DNA of 64,000 nt from Alistipes finegoldii DSM 17242 (GTDB lineage: Bacteria; Bacteroidota; Bacteroidia; Bacteroidales; Rikenellaceae): assembly GCF_000265365.1 (NCBI RefSeq), contig NC_018011.1, forward strand, positions 2,683,501-2,747,500, read 5' to 3'. The number at the start of each line of letters is the position of its first letter. The stretch's first letter is position 1. The translations under genes and the position numbers were made by a program. Under the pieces are notes generated by a model that was given only the letters and a program-made list of their open reading frames with translations, had not been told where the DNA came from and searched no databases. This document shows positions 36,349 through 44,288 of the stretch, piece after piece.

Positions 36349-37677
36349 TTACTCTTTTTTTAGCAGTTGTTTTTCAATCTCTTCAAGCGAACGCCCTTTG
36401 GTTTCGGGAATCCAGATGTAGATAAACAGCCATGCAGCAAGGCAAAGGACTCCGAATCCGGCAAAAACGATTGCCGCACCGAAACTCTCCAGCATTATGG
36501 GGAAGAACTGCACGACCAGAAATGCGCAGGCCCAGCTGATCCCCGTTGAAAGCGCCATGGCCGTACCCCGGATCGCCGAGGGATATATTTCGGCTGTAAC
36601 GACGAACATAAGCGGGGAAAGCGACACAGCAAAGAAAGCGATGTAAACAAGCAGGGCGATCAGAATCCCGATACTGCCGGGCAGCGGCTGGGCAAAGGCA
36701 TAGGTCAGGTACGCTAGTGACACGACCAATCCGGCACATCCCCACAAAAGCAGTTTCTTGCGGCCCAGACGGTCCACTAGCCATACGGCGACAATCGTGA
36801 ACAGAAAGTTCACTATTCCGACATAAATGGCCTGCATAAGTGCCGTATCTCCGCCGATACCGGTCTGCCGCAATATTTCAGGGGCGTAATTGATGATAAC
36901 GTTAATTCCGGTGATTTGCTGGAATACGGCGAGCAACGAGCCCAACAGGACGATGTGTGTCGTCGATCCGCGGAATAACTCGGATAATTTGGGCCCGCCC
37001 TTCTGCGAAGATTTCGGTGTTTCAAGCATAACTGCCGCATCTTCGGAAGAAATTCCCATGCGGGCGATGGCTTTTCGGGCAACCTCATATTCCCCCTGTT
37101 TAATCAGCCAACGCGGACTTTCGGGCAGAAACAACAGCATCAGTAGATTGCCCGCAGCGAACAACAACGGCAATCCTAGCATCCAACGCCAGTTGTTTCC
37201 CCACGAAATCATCCCAAAATCGGCGCAATAAGCAGCAAGAATGCCGATAACGATGAATAACTGGTAAAACGAAACGAATGTTCCGCGCCATTTGGCAGGA
37301 GATATTTCGGATATATAAATAGGTATTACAGCCGAGAGGACACCCATACCGCAGCCGCCTAGGAAACGGGCTGCAATCAGCCATGCGGCATTGCTTGCCA
37401 TGGCACATCCGACGGCCGACAGTATCAACATGACGGCAGATATGATCATCATGTTTCTGCGGCCGTATTTATCGCTGTAACGCCCTCCCAGCAATGCTCC
37501 TATCAGGCAGCCAATCATAATGGCGCTTGTCACGAGTCCCATGGCCATGGCCGAAAGCCCGAACTCGGCGGTAATGAATTCGAGCGCCCCGGAAATTCCT
37601 CCCAAATTAAGCCCGACTACGAATGCCCCGAACGAGGCGGCAAAGACATACCCGAATAGTAGTAACTTGTTTTTCAT
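36349..37677 (-). CDS. MFS sugar porter (sugar:proton symporter family)
   Basis: 442 residues with 12 predicted membrane segments. Sugar-porter signatures are present: G-G-R-Y-S-D-K-Y-G-R-R after helix 2, R-F-L-G-G-C-G-M-G in helix 4, P-E-S-P-R-W-L near residue 188, Q-Q-I-T-G-I-N near 245, D-R-L-G-R-K near 305, and P-E-T-K-G near 430. Imports a monosaccharide across the inner membrane. It is the first gene of the PUL, just behind its promoter, and followed by the kinase after 1 base, the same pairing as in the B. thetaiotaomicron levan locus. Confidence 0.9.
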   Translation of the reverse strand: MKNKLLLFGYVFAASFGAFVVGLNLGGISGALEFITAEFGLSAMAMGLVTSAIMIGCLIGALLGGRYSDKYGRRNMMIISAVMLILSAVGCAMASNAAWLIAARFLGGCGMGVLSAVIPIYISEISPAKWRGTFVSFYQLFIVIGILAAYCADFGMISWGNNWRWMLGLPLLFAAGNLLMLLFLPESPRWLIKQGEYEVARKAIARMGISSEDAAVMLETPKSSQKGGPKLSELFRGSTTHIVLLGSLLAVFQQITGINVIINYAPEILRQTGIGGDTALMQAIYVGIVNFLFTIVAVWLVDRLGRKKLLLWGCAGLVVSLAYLTYAFAQPLPGSIGILIALLVYIAFFAVSLSPLMFVVTAEIYPSAIRGTAMALSTGISWACAFLVVQFFPIMLESFGAAIVFAGFGVLCLAAWLFIYIWIPETKGRSLEEIEKQLLKKE

Positions 37678-37705
37678 ATCAGATTAGTTGATTTATTTGG
37701 TATAA

Positions 37706-37713
37706 CAAAAATA
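37706..37713 (-). promoter_or_regulatory. -7 box of the GH172/GH183 PUL
   Basis: On the minus strand TATTTTTG matches TAnnTTTG exactly, 29 bases before the porter start. No -33 element is present, as expected of a promoter that needs an activator. Confidence 0.6.
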
Positions 37714-37741
37714 GTCTGTTGTGTGTAACGTTTCGATAACG

Positions 37742-37816
37742 ATTGTTACAGATGTGATAAGCCTTGTTACAAATCGATCTAATTCGATTTGCGTGTTTGT
37801 AGTCTGGTTACAAATC
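37742..37816 (-). promoter_or_regulatory. Three phased direct repeats, probable activator sites
   Basis: ATTGTTACAGATG (37742), CTTGTTACAAATC (37763) and CTGGTTACAAATC (37804) share the core GTTACA-AT. Spacings are 21 and 41 bases, close to two and four helical turns, so all face the same side of the DNA. They lie 29-103 bases upstream of the -7 box. The AraC domain of the hybrid regulator at 22853 is the likely binder. Confidence 0.55.
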
Positions 37817-37893
37817 CGCAATATGGATAAGAGCGGTCGTATTCATGCAAATCTTTGCGTAGCGACACGACATGCAAATGGTCCCATCTGACG

Positions 37894-37957
37894 ATGGGAA
37901 AAATCCGCGCCGGAGAATCTTTGAGAGAAGTTTTGAAAATCCTCCGTTACGGTTTCC
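37894..37957 (-). repeat. Copy 1 of a ~65-bp intergenic block shared by both SusCD loci
   Basis: On the minus strand it runs from GGAAACCGTAACG at 37957 to CCGGCGCGGATTTTT, with 44 bases between the starts of the two words. The same two words at the same spacing occur at 42426-42490 on the plus strand. Both copies point toward a downstream transporter gene and both abut an IS3 copy. The rest of this gap (37678-38001) holds the PUL promoter and its repeats. Confidence 0.6.
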
Positions 37958-38057
37958 ATAGCCGGGTCTGTTCCCGGTGCAATATTACAACCGTTTCGGG
38001 GTGTCCCGTCCTGAAAAAGGTTTACAGTGATTGATAATTAAAGATAAACATTTTGGT

Positions 38058-38948
38058 TCAAAAAATATTGTCCTGATATAAGTTTACATATGCCTTCCGA
38101 ACAACCGTCTTTCGGCCCCAATGATGTTTGAGTTTCCCGGTTCTAAGTTCCGCTTCCAAGGGCGTAAGCCAATCGCAGCTGGCATGAGGTCTGAGTGAAT
38201 TGTAAAGGATAACGATCTGGTCGATGCGTTCTTTTGCTGCCTGAAAACTTTCAAAACATTCCTCGTCGATCCATTCGCTCTTCAGAATACCGTTCACCCG
38301 TTCGGCAACGGCATTCTCATACGGATCGCCCTTTTCAGTCATGCTGATGCGAATCCCATTATCGGTCAGTAATTTCACATATTCTTTCGAACAATATTGG
38401 CATCCTCTGTCCGAATGATGGATTAACCCTTGCCGTTTTTGCTGCGGAGTCTGGTCTATGGCCATCCTCAGTGCACGGAGCGCTCCGTCCCGTTCCAATG
38501 TCGTATTCAGATTATAGCCTACGATCCGTTTGGAATAGGCATCCGTTATCAAAGCCAGATATGCAAATCCTTCTTTCAAAGAAATGTACGTAATATCTCC
38601 GACCCATAAACGATGCGGCCGCTCGAGGTCGAAACCCCGGATCAGATTCGGATATTTACGCATCCAGTGCCGCGAGCAGGTCGTAACGCTGTATTTCTTC
38701 CGACGTTTGACCAGAAGATTGTTTTCCGAAAGCAGCGTAAATAACCGATCCCGACTGACCGGAAATCCGTCTTGTTGCAGCAAATGCCACAGTTTACGAC
38801 CGCCGAGCCTGGGCATCAGTTTCCGGTAGTAACCCACCCGCTCCAAAAGAAGGGTGTCGGACAAAGATCCTTCCCTATTACGCCGTAAATGTTTATAATA
38901 GGCCTGACGGGTATAGCCGAACAACCCGCACAGAAACGACAGGCTCAT
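38058..38948 (-). CDS. IS3-family transposase OrfB (DDE integrase)
   Basis: 296 residues. HTH_21 region first (L-F-G-Y-T-R-Q-A-Y-Y-K-H), then the rve integrase core with the DDE triad: D in W-V-G-D-I-T-Y, D in H-S-D-R-G-C-Q-Y, and E in P-Y-E-N-A-V-A-E-R-V-N, followed by Y-N-S-L-R-P-H. It catalyses strand cutting and joining. The ATG overlaps the orfA stop as ATGA, so translation is coupled rather than the usual frameshift fusion, although a frameshift product is not ruled out. Confidence 0.93.
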   Translation of the reverse strand: MSLSFLCGLFGYTRQAYYKHLRRNREGSLSDTLLLERVGYYRKLMPRLGGRKLWHLLQQDGFPVSRDRLFTLLSENNLLVKRRKKYSVTTCSRHWMRKYPNLIRGFDLERPHRLWVGDITYISLKEGFAYLALITDAYSKRIVGYNLNTTLERDGALRALRMAIDQTPQQKRQGLIHHSDRGCQYCSKEYVKLLTDNGIRISMTEKGDPYENAVAERVNGILKSEWIDEECFESFQAAKERIDQIVILYNSLRPHASCDWLTPLEAELRTGKLKHHWGRKTVVRKAYVNLYQDNIF

Positions 38949-39358
38949 TGCTGTGTGTCTTTCTTTGAGACGCTGGACTGTCCGGCTGCGGATTTTTTTA
39001 GCAGGTCGATACCGTATTCTTCTTGGAGGATATCTCCCATGATCTCATAGCCTTCCAGACGTAATAAAGCCTCTTCCAAGCGCCGCCGAAGGGCTTTGTT
39101 CTCGGATAATAATTCACTGGCTTCTTCACTCGTAACGCGGGACATGATCGGATAAGGATTAGGGGTACTCACAAAGCTACAACTGTTTTTCGCTTTCCAC
39201 CGCTGACCCATCTTATGAATCGTAGACATGGGAATACCATGTTCTTCGGAGAGTTGGCGAGCCGTCTTGACTCCGCTCAAATACTCCTGTAAAATCAGAT
39301 GACGCAACTGACGCGATAAATAATGACGTGATAAGTCTGAATTCGTTTTTTGCTGCAT
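38945..39358 (-). CDS. IS3-family OrfA (helix-turn-helix protein)
   Basis: 137 residues from ATG 39358, which lies just inside the right inverted repeat; a longer frame to 39484 would extend out of the element. It has an HTH around 25-60 (L-I-L-Q-E-Y-L-S-G-V-K-T-A-R-Q-L-S-E-E-H) and a leucine-rich coiled coil near 85-115 (L-L-S-E-N-K-A-L-R-R-R-L-E-E-A-L), the standard OrfA plan. It binds the element ends together with OrfB. Confidence 0.88.
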   Translation of the reverse strand: MQQKTNSDLSRHYLSRQLRHLILQEYLSGVKTARQLSEEHGIPMSTIHKMGQRWKAKNSCSFVSTPNPYPIMSRVTSEEASELLSENKALRRRLEEALLRLEGYEIMGDILQEEYGIDLLKKSAAGQSSVSKKDTQQ

Positions 39359-39821
39359 AAGATTTACTCTTTTCTGTAAACCTTTTTCAGGACGGGACAG
39401 ATGAAAAAAAGTCCGCCGAACGGACTGGAGCGGTCGTGAGCGGACATCAGAATCGAAGCGATTCGGCAGGTTGTATATTGCCATCGAAACAAATATTCAG
39501 ATAAAGAAACAGACGGTTGGACAAATATTTATCGGAATAATCACCCGGACATGCGGATGATTCGATGCAGAAACAGAGAAATATATAATTCAAGAAATAA
39601 ATATCTAAACAAATCTGCATTTATACGGCAGTTTATCGAAGCAGGCCGCGAAAGAAATCTCTGTTGCAACTATTTGGTTTCTGATATGCGTGTGTTGTGA
39701 AGCGGCTGCCGTCCGGTCCGCAGAGTGTGCGACGGTAGAATTCTAAGATAAAACCAAATAAAAGCTGCAAAAAGTTTCATGCCCGGAAATTGTCATTTTT
39801 TGTCGTAGCGTTTAGCAAAAT

Positions 39822-39886
39822 GATTCTGGTTATGGGATGCAAGGCCGCGAAGCGCTTGTATAGCCTTGCATCCCATAGTCAGAATC
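39822..39886. repeat. 24-bp inverted repeat with 17-base loop
   Basis: Arms 39822-39845 and 39863-39886 pair along all 24 positions if two G-T pairs are allowed; 22 are Watson-Crick. The core reads TATGGGATGCAAGGC. There is no T tract. It lies about 140 bases from the IS110 transposase stop and could be the element end, the target site, or an unrelated hairpin. Confidence 0.65.
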
Positions 39887-39965
39887 GTTAATTTGCGGAG
39901 TACGGAAATGACAATACATTAATTATGAGTAGGTTCGGCTCCCAATTAGACGGACTGTTCCGACA

Positions 39966-40003
39966 ATAAGATTTTGAGATTTTGAATGATCTCAAAATCT
40001 TAT
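39966..40003. repeat. 15-bp perfect inverted repeat downstream of the IS110 transposase
   Basis: ATAAGATTTTGAGAT (39966-39980) and its exact complement (39989-40003) surround TTTGAATG. It starts 24 bases beyond the transposase stop on the minus strand. It could end the transposase transcript, though no T tract follows. Confidence 0.65.
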
Positions 40004-40027
40004 CGAATGGCAGATATGTATGCCGGA

Positions 40028-41035
40028 TTATATCTGCAACGCTACATATGGTGTTCCACGCCTTACGACGGCAAAGCATCTGGCGGCGATTTTGGCCCTC
40101 ACAGCATTCAGGACGCTGAATTTATGTTTACCTTCAGCCACTTTGCGTTCGTAATATGCCTTTAGTTGCGGATCACACCTGATGGCAATCAGTGCACTGC
40201 GGTTCAGTTGTACTTTAATGTCTCGATTCGCCATGCTCGATGTGTGGCATCCCCCGCGAACGCTTGTGCCGGAGCTATGTTCGAACGGAGCCAGCCCGCA
40301 ATAGCAGGCAAACTTGCGGTGGTCTGTGATTTTGGTGAAATTAAGCGTCGAACAGAGCATCACAATGGCCGTGATCGGCCCTACACCTTTGATGCTGGTC
40401 AGCAGCTTGTAGTTCCGGCAAATGTTGCTGTCGGCGGCTATCAGTTCCTTCATTTCCCGTTCGATGGTTTTCATATGAGTTTCTGCATACGCGATCTCCT
40501 CCTGGAGCATGGAACGTTGAATAGATACATCCGCGAATTTCTCTTTGTAGTCTAATTTTTCGAGCAACACCAGTTTCGCTACACGTTGTTTTGCCAGATG
40601 AGCCCTTAAGATCAGCCATGTGCGCAACTGACACAGTTCCTTCTCTGCCGGCAGATAAAGGGCTATCTTCCGATAGTGAGTGATCGCATACTCGGCGATA
40701 CGCCGGGCATCCACTCTGTCTGTTTTGCCACGGGCAATACCCATCGAATACTTGATTACCAACGGCGAGATCAGTGAAAAATTGAAATTCAGCGTCCTGT
40801 CGGAAGCACAAACCGCCATCTCGGATATGTAGCTCCCCATATCCTCGGCGCAGAAAATCACATCGTCGAGCCGAATACCATGCCGCTTCTCAACCCAGTG
40901 CAGACACGAGCAGATCCCTTTTCGGGAGTTGGCGAATTTGCGGTGAGCCATCTCGTTTGCATCCTCGAAGGCGACCAAAGACGCATCGAAAGTCTCTTTC
41001 GACACATCCAGACCCACATAATACAAATAGTGCAT
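40028..41035 (-). CDS. IS110-family transposase, second type
   Basis: 335 residues, clearly diverged from the copy at 20695. RuvC-like acidic residues: D in Y-V-G-L-D-V-S-K-E, E in F-C-A-E-D-M-G-S-Y, and two D in K-T-D-R-V-D-A-R-R. The C-terminal domain has L-L-T-S-I-K-G-V-G-P-I-T-A near residue 212 and the conserved serine in H-S-S-G-T-S-V. The gene is intact. Its upstream non-coding end contains several hairpins. Confidence 0.92.
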   Translation of the reverse strand: MHYLYYVGLDVSKETFDASLVAFEDANEMAHRKFANSRKGICSCLHWVEKRHGIRLDDVIFCAEDMGSYISEMAVCASDRTLNFNFSLISPLVIKYSMGIARGKTDRVDARRIAEYAITHYRKIALYLPAEKELCQLRTWLILRAHLAKQRVAKLVLLEKLDYKEKFADVSIQRSMLQEEIAYAETHMKTIEREMKELIAADSNICRNYKLLTSIKGVGPITAIVMLCSTLNFTKITDHRKFACYCGLAPFEHSSGTSVRGGCHTSSMANRDIKVQLNRSALIAIRCDPQLKAYYERKVAEGKHKFSVLNAVRAKIAARCFAVVRRGTPYVALQI

Positions 41036-41300
41036 AACTTGTTAGTTTTGTGAGAGTCGTATGCTATCACATGTACCAGGTCTTCAAACCTACAATTCTA
41101 AACAGCCATTCTCTCTGGTTAATGGAGTCGCAGTCCAAATCTACCGCCAAGCCTCAAAGCTTACGACAAGCCCCGGTTCACTGCGACTCCATATCGAAAT
41201 TACCTGTGATTACATCACGCTGCAAATCTACATGCGACCAGCAAAACGCTGGGGATGGAAATCCCAAGGCTCGCCCTTCGAGCGATTCGCATGGCCTTGC
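41036..41300 (-). ncRNA. Candidate bridge RNA region of the second IS110 element
   Basis: Hairpins in the DNA upstream of the transposase: a perfect 13-bp pair ATGGAGTCGCAGT (41122-41134) with ACTGCGACTCCAT (41180-41192); CCAGC/GCTGG at 41238-41252; and GGGAT-GGAA-ATCCC at 41252-41265. This is the position and style of an IS110 guide (bridge) RNA. Ends of the RNA are not defined. Confidence 0.4.
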
Positions 41301-41377
41301 GTATTTTCATCTCCGGTGTTTAATTCCCTGCCGGCGGAAATAAATTACGGGGTACGGTATTCCGGAATCGTGCCGGA

Positions 41378-41482
41378 TTACTGCGTGACCTTGAAGACGC
41401 TGTTGAGTTTTTCGCTCAACGCCGCCATATCCTGCCCGATCTTGTCGTTGGTGATGCAGGCATAGATTTGGGACGTGGTTGG
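41378..41482 (-). pseudogene. Remnant of a tyrosine recombinase C-terminus
   Basis: The minus strand reads Q-I-Y-A-C-I-T-N-D-K-I-G-Q-D-M-A-A-L-S-E-K-L and ends in a stop at 41378-41380. It is close to the C-terminus of the integrase fragment at 61130-61330. Only about 34 codons remain; the decayed IS3 begins immediately beyond. This marks an old conjugative-type element that was later cut by insertion sequences. Confidence 0.75.
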
Positions 41483-41492
41483 CAACCGGCAT

Positions 41493-42404
41493 TTTGCCTG
41501 TCGTTTCTATGCAGGTTGTTCGGGCTATACCCGTCAGGCCTATTATAAACATTTATGGCGTAATGTGCAAGCAGCCTTGTCCGATACCCTTCTTTTGAAG
41601 CGGATGGGTTACTACCGAAAACTGATGCCCCGGCTCGGCGGCTGCAAACTGTGACATTTGCTGCAATAAGACGGATTTCCGGTCAGCCGGGATCGGTTAT
41701 TTACGCTGCTTTCGGAAAACAATCTTCTAGTCAAACGTCGGAAGAAATAGCTTACGACCTGCTCGCGGCGCTGGATGCAAATATTCGAATCTGATCCGAG
41801 GTTTCGGCCTCGAACGGACGCATCGTTTATGGGCCGGAGATATTACGTATATTTCTTTGAAAGAGGGATTTGCATATCTGGCTCTGATAACGGATGCCTA
41901 TTGGCTATGATCTGAATACGACTTTGGAACGGGACGGAGCGCTCTGTGCTCTGAGGATGGCCATAGACCACACTCCGTAGCAAAAACGGCAAGGGTTAAT
42001 CCATCACTCGGACAGAGGATGCCAATATTGTTCGAAAGAATATGTGAAATTGTTGACCGATAATGGGATTCGCATCAACATGACTGAAAAGGGCGATCTG
42101 TATGAGAATGCTGTTGCAGAACGGGTGAACGGTATTCTGAAAAGCGAATGGATCGACGAAGAATGTTTTGAAAGTTTTCAGGCAGCATAAGAACGCCTCG
42201 ATGAGATCGTTATCCTTTACAATTCACTCAGACCTCATGCCAGTTGCGATTGGCTTACGCCCTTTGAAGCGGAACCTAGAACCGGGAAGTTCAAACATCA
42301 TTGGTGCCGAAAAATTCGGAAGTCATATGTAAACTTATATCAGGACAATATTTTTTGAACCAAAATGCTCATATTTAATTATCACTGTAAACCTTTTCAG
42401 GACC
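41493..42404 (+). pseudogene. Decayed IS3 orfB copy, inverted relative to the intact one
   Basis: Translated piecewise it matches the OrfB at 38058-38948 along its length: G-Y-T-R-Q-A-Y-Y-K-H-L near the start, Y-Y-R-K-L-M-P-R-L-G-G, L-L-S-E-N-N-L-L-V-K-R-R-K-K in the middle, and Y-E-N-A-V-A-E-R-V-N-G-I-L-K near the end. Frameshifts and many stops (for example TGA in G-C-K-L-stop) show it is dead. OrfA is missing. The right end keeps a damaged version of the terminal repeat near 42385-42404. Confidence 0.85.
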
Positions 42405-42853
42405 ATCAGGAACCGTTTCATTTTCGGAAGCCGTAACGAGGAATTCTGAAACCTTTGGGTAGGAATTTTCCGGTGCGGATTTTTTGCTCATTTGAAGCGA
42501 GCGAGTCTGGAGCCGCTTTCAAATCGCGTTTTTTAGATATATAAATACCAACCGCAAATCGACAGTCGGAAATGACCAAAATATTGAAAAATGTGGTTTG
42601 TAAATATTCTTTCCGGCTTAATGAATTCCAATGAACTGCTCTGCGAAGCCGGATTGGAGCATGACTTCAACTGTCTTATCGTTAAATGTATTTTCGGCAA
42701 GGGGGCGTTGTCAGACACGACTCGTCGAAGATGCGGCTTTCTTCGGGAGTGATGATTTTTCATACTTCAAATGGCAGAAGTCTTTGTGTGTAGTGTGTGC
42801 TTCATGTGTCCTATATATAGACATGATGGATGAACCTGCTAATTCAAGACACA
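42405..42853. other. Gap upstream of the phosphodiester locus
   Basis: 449 bases without a supported gene. It contains copy 2 of the shared block (42426-42490) and several T-rich words, but no exact -7 box close to the transporter start was found. Confidence 0.5.
42426..42490 (+). repeat. Copy 2 of the ~65-bp intergenic block
   Basis: Runs from GGAAGCCGTAACG at 42426 to CCGGTGCGGATTTTT at 42470. Words and their 44-base spacing match copy 1 at 37957-37894 (minus). It lies 364 bases upstream of the transporter gene and faces it. Confidence 0.6.
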
Positions 42854-44242
42854 ATGACTCCCGAACAAACGAAGAAATTCAAGTACTGGCAGACCCGCAC
42901 AATCGTCGTGACGATGGTCGGTTATGCGCTCTATTATTTTGTCCGCAAGAATTTCAATACCGCCATGCCGAGCATCGAGGTTACATTCGGCATAACCAAG
43001 GCCCAACTGGGGCTGTTTCTGACCTTGAACGGTATTATTTACGGTCTGTCCCGCTTTATTAACGGATTCATCGCCGACCGTGTAAGCGCCCGGAAGGTCA
43101 TGTCTCTGGGACTTGCGCTCAGTGCGCTGGTCAATATCGGATTCGGATTCAGTGATAAAATGGCGATGCTCGTCGCCGGAACGGCCGGCGGGCAGGAGTA
43201 CATTACGGCGCTTACGATCATCATGGGTTCGATTTTGCTGTTGAACGGTTATTTTCAAGGCATGGGAGTTCCACCCGTCCCGCCCCTCATGACTCACTGG
43301 GTGCCGGCCAACGAACTGGCCCGCAAAATGTCGATCTGGAACATGTCGCACTCGATCGGGGCCGGGTTGATCTTTGTAATGGGCGCCGTGCTGGTACACT
43401 ATTTTGACAACAGCGCATGGCGGCTTTGTTTTCTCATTCCTGCGGCGTTTTCGCTTTTGGGAGCGGTCGCTTTGTACCTTGCACTGCGCGACAAACCTTC
43501 TTCGGTGGGGCTGCCCGAACTTGAGCAGATGAAGGTTCCGGGCGAAGAGCAGAAACCTGTCCGGAAATCGGACAAGGCCTATCATGCGGCCTTCCTGCGC
43601 CGTATGGTATTCGGGAATCCGATCGTCTGGGTGCTTTCAGTCTCCAATTTTTTTGTTTACATCGTCCGGTTCTCATTGCTCGACTGGGGGATGATGCTTC
43701 TGCCTCATACCAAAGGAATATCGGTCGCCGTAGCCGGAATCATGGTGGCGGCATTCGAATTTATCGGCGGAAATCTGGGTATGGTGATCGCAGGATGGGC
43801 GACTGACCGGCTGTTCGGCAGCCGCGCACACCGCACATGTGTTTTCTGTATGCTTGGGACGATCGTCATGACGATCGTATTTTGGTGCATTCCCGATACC
43901 GTCTCTCCGTGGGTAATGGCCGTTCCTTTCATGCTGATTGCTTTTTTTATCTACGGACCGCAGGCGCTGCTCGGGATCGCCATGTCGAATCAGGCGACCA
44001 AAGAGGCGTCGGCCACTGCCAACGGGATACTCGGCGTATTCGGTTATGCCAGTACGCTGATCTCCGGCGTCGGGCTGGGGTTTATCGCCGACCGTTACGG
44101 GTGGAATTCCATCTACGCCGTAATTCTTGTCTTCGCCGTTTTGGGGTTGCTGACGTTGACGACTATCTGGAAAGCCGCTCCCGACGGTTACGGTGCGGCA
44201 AAAAAATTCACAGCCGAATACGAAAGGAATTCGAGTCGATAA
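42854..44242 (+). CDS. Organophosphate:phosphate antiporter (GlpT/UhpC type MFS)
   Basis: 462 residues from ATG 42854; an ATG at 42830 adds eight. Twelve membrane segments. OPA-family features: Y-A-L-Y-Y-F-V-R-K-N-F-N near residues 25-36, the signature region N-G-Y-F-Q-G-M-G-V-P-P around 133-143, and W-N-M-S-H-S-I-G-A-G near 166-175, which matches the GlpT W-N-x-S-H-N-x-G block. Members exchange glycerol-3-phosphate or hexose-phosphate for phosphate. Next to two glycerophosphodiesterases and a glycerol-3-phosphate dehydrogenase, glycerol-3-phosphate is the most likely substrate. Confidence 0.85.
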   Translation: MTPEQTKKFKYWQTRTIVVTMVGYALYYFVRKNFNTAMPSIEVTFGITKAQLGLFLTLNGIIYGLSRFINGFIADRVSARKVMSLGLALSALVNIGFGFSDKMAMLVAGTAGGQEYITALTIIMGSILLLNGYFQGMGVPPVPPLMTHWVPANELARKMSIWNMSHSIGAGLIFVMGAVLVHYFDNSAWRLCFLIPAAFSLLGAVALYLALRDKPSSVGLPELEQMKVPGEEQKPVRKSDKAYHAAFLRRMVFGNPIVWVLSVSNFFVYIVRFSLLDWGMMLLPHTKGISVAVAGIMVAAFEFIGGNLGMVIAGWATDRLFGSRAHRTCVFCMLGTIVMTIVFWCIPDTVSPWVMAVPFMLIAFFIYGPQALLGIAMSNQATKEASATANGILGVFGYASTLISGVGLGFIADRYGWNSIYAVILVFAVLGLLTLTTIWKAAPDGYGAAKKFTAEYERNSSR

Positions 44243-44249
44243 TTTTTTT

Positions 44250-44257
44250 TATATTTG
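44250..44257 (+). promoter_or_regulatory. -7 box of the ECF sigma-FecR-SusCD operon
   Basis: TATATTTG is an exact match to TAnnTTTG, 8 bases after the transporter stop and 31 bases before the sigma factor start. No clear -33. Confidence 0.55.
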
Positions 44258-44288
44258 TTTGCCTTCACACCATTATCCCGGAAAACAG

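Larger units (their letters stand above)
38002..39399 (-). mobile_element. IS3-family insertion sequence, intact
   Basis: 1398 bases bounded by perfect 26-bp inverted repeats beginning TGTCCCGTCCTG (38002-38027 and 39374-39399). Contains orfA and orfB on the minus strand. No convincing target duplication is seen next to the ends. It separates the PUL promoter from the rest of the mobile-element cluster. Confidence 0.92.
39400..40027. other. Non-coding gap in the mobile-element cluster
   Basis: 628 bases without a supported gene. 39400-39820 is AT-rich and featureless apart from TAAACGG/GCA-type words. Two large hairpins occupy the end nearest the IS110 transposase and are listed separately. 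The region may include the downstream end of the second IS110 element. Confidence 0.5.

Noticed and set aside
39888..40079. 63-codon minus-strand frame near the IS110 transposase
   Set aside because: Covers the 15-bp hairpin and overlaps the transposase end; no similarity seen.
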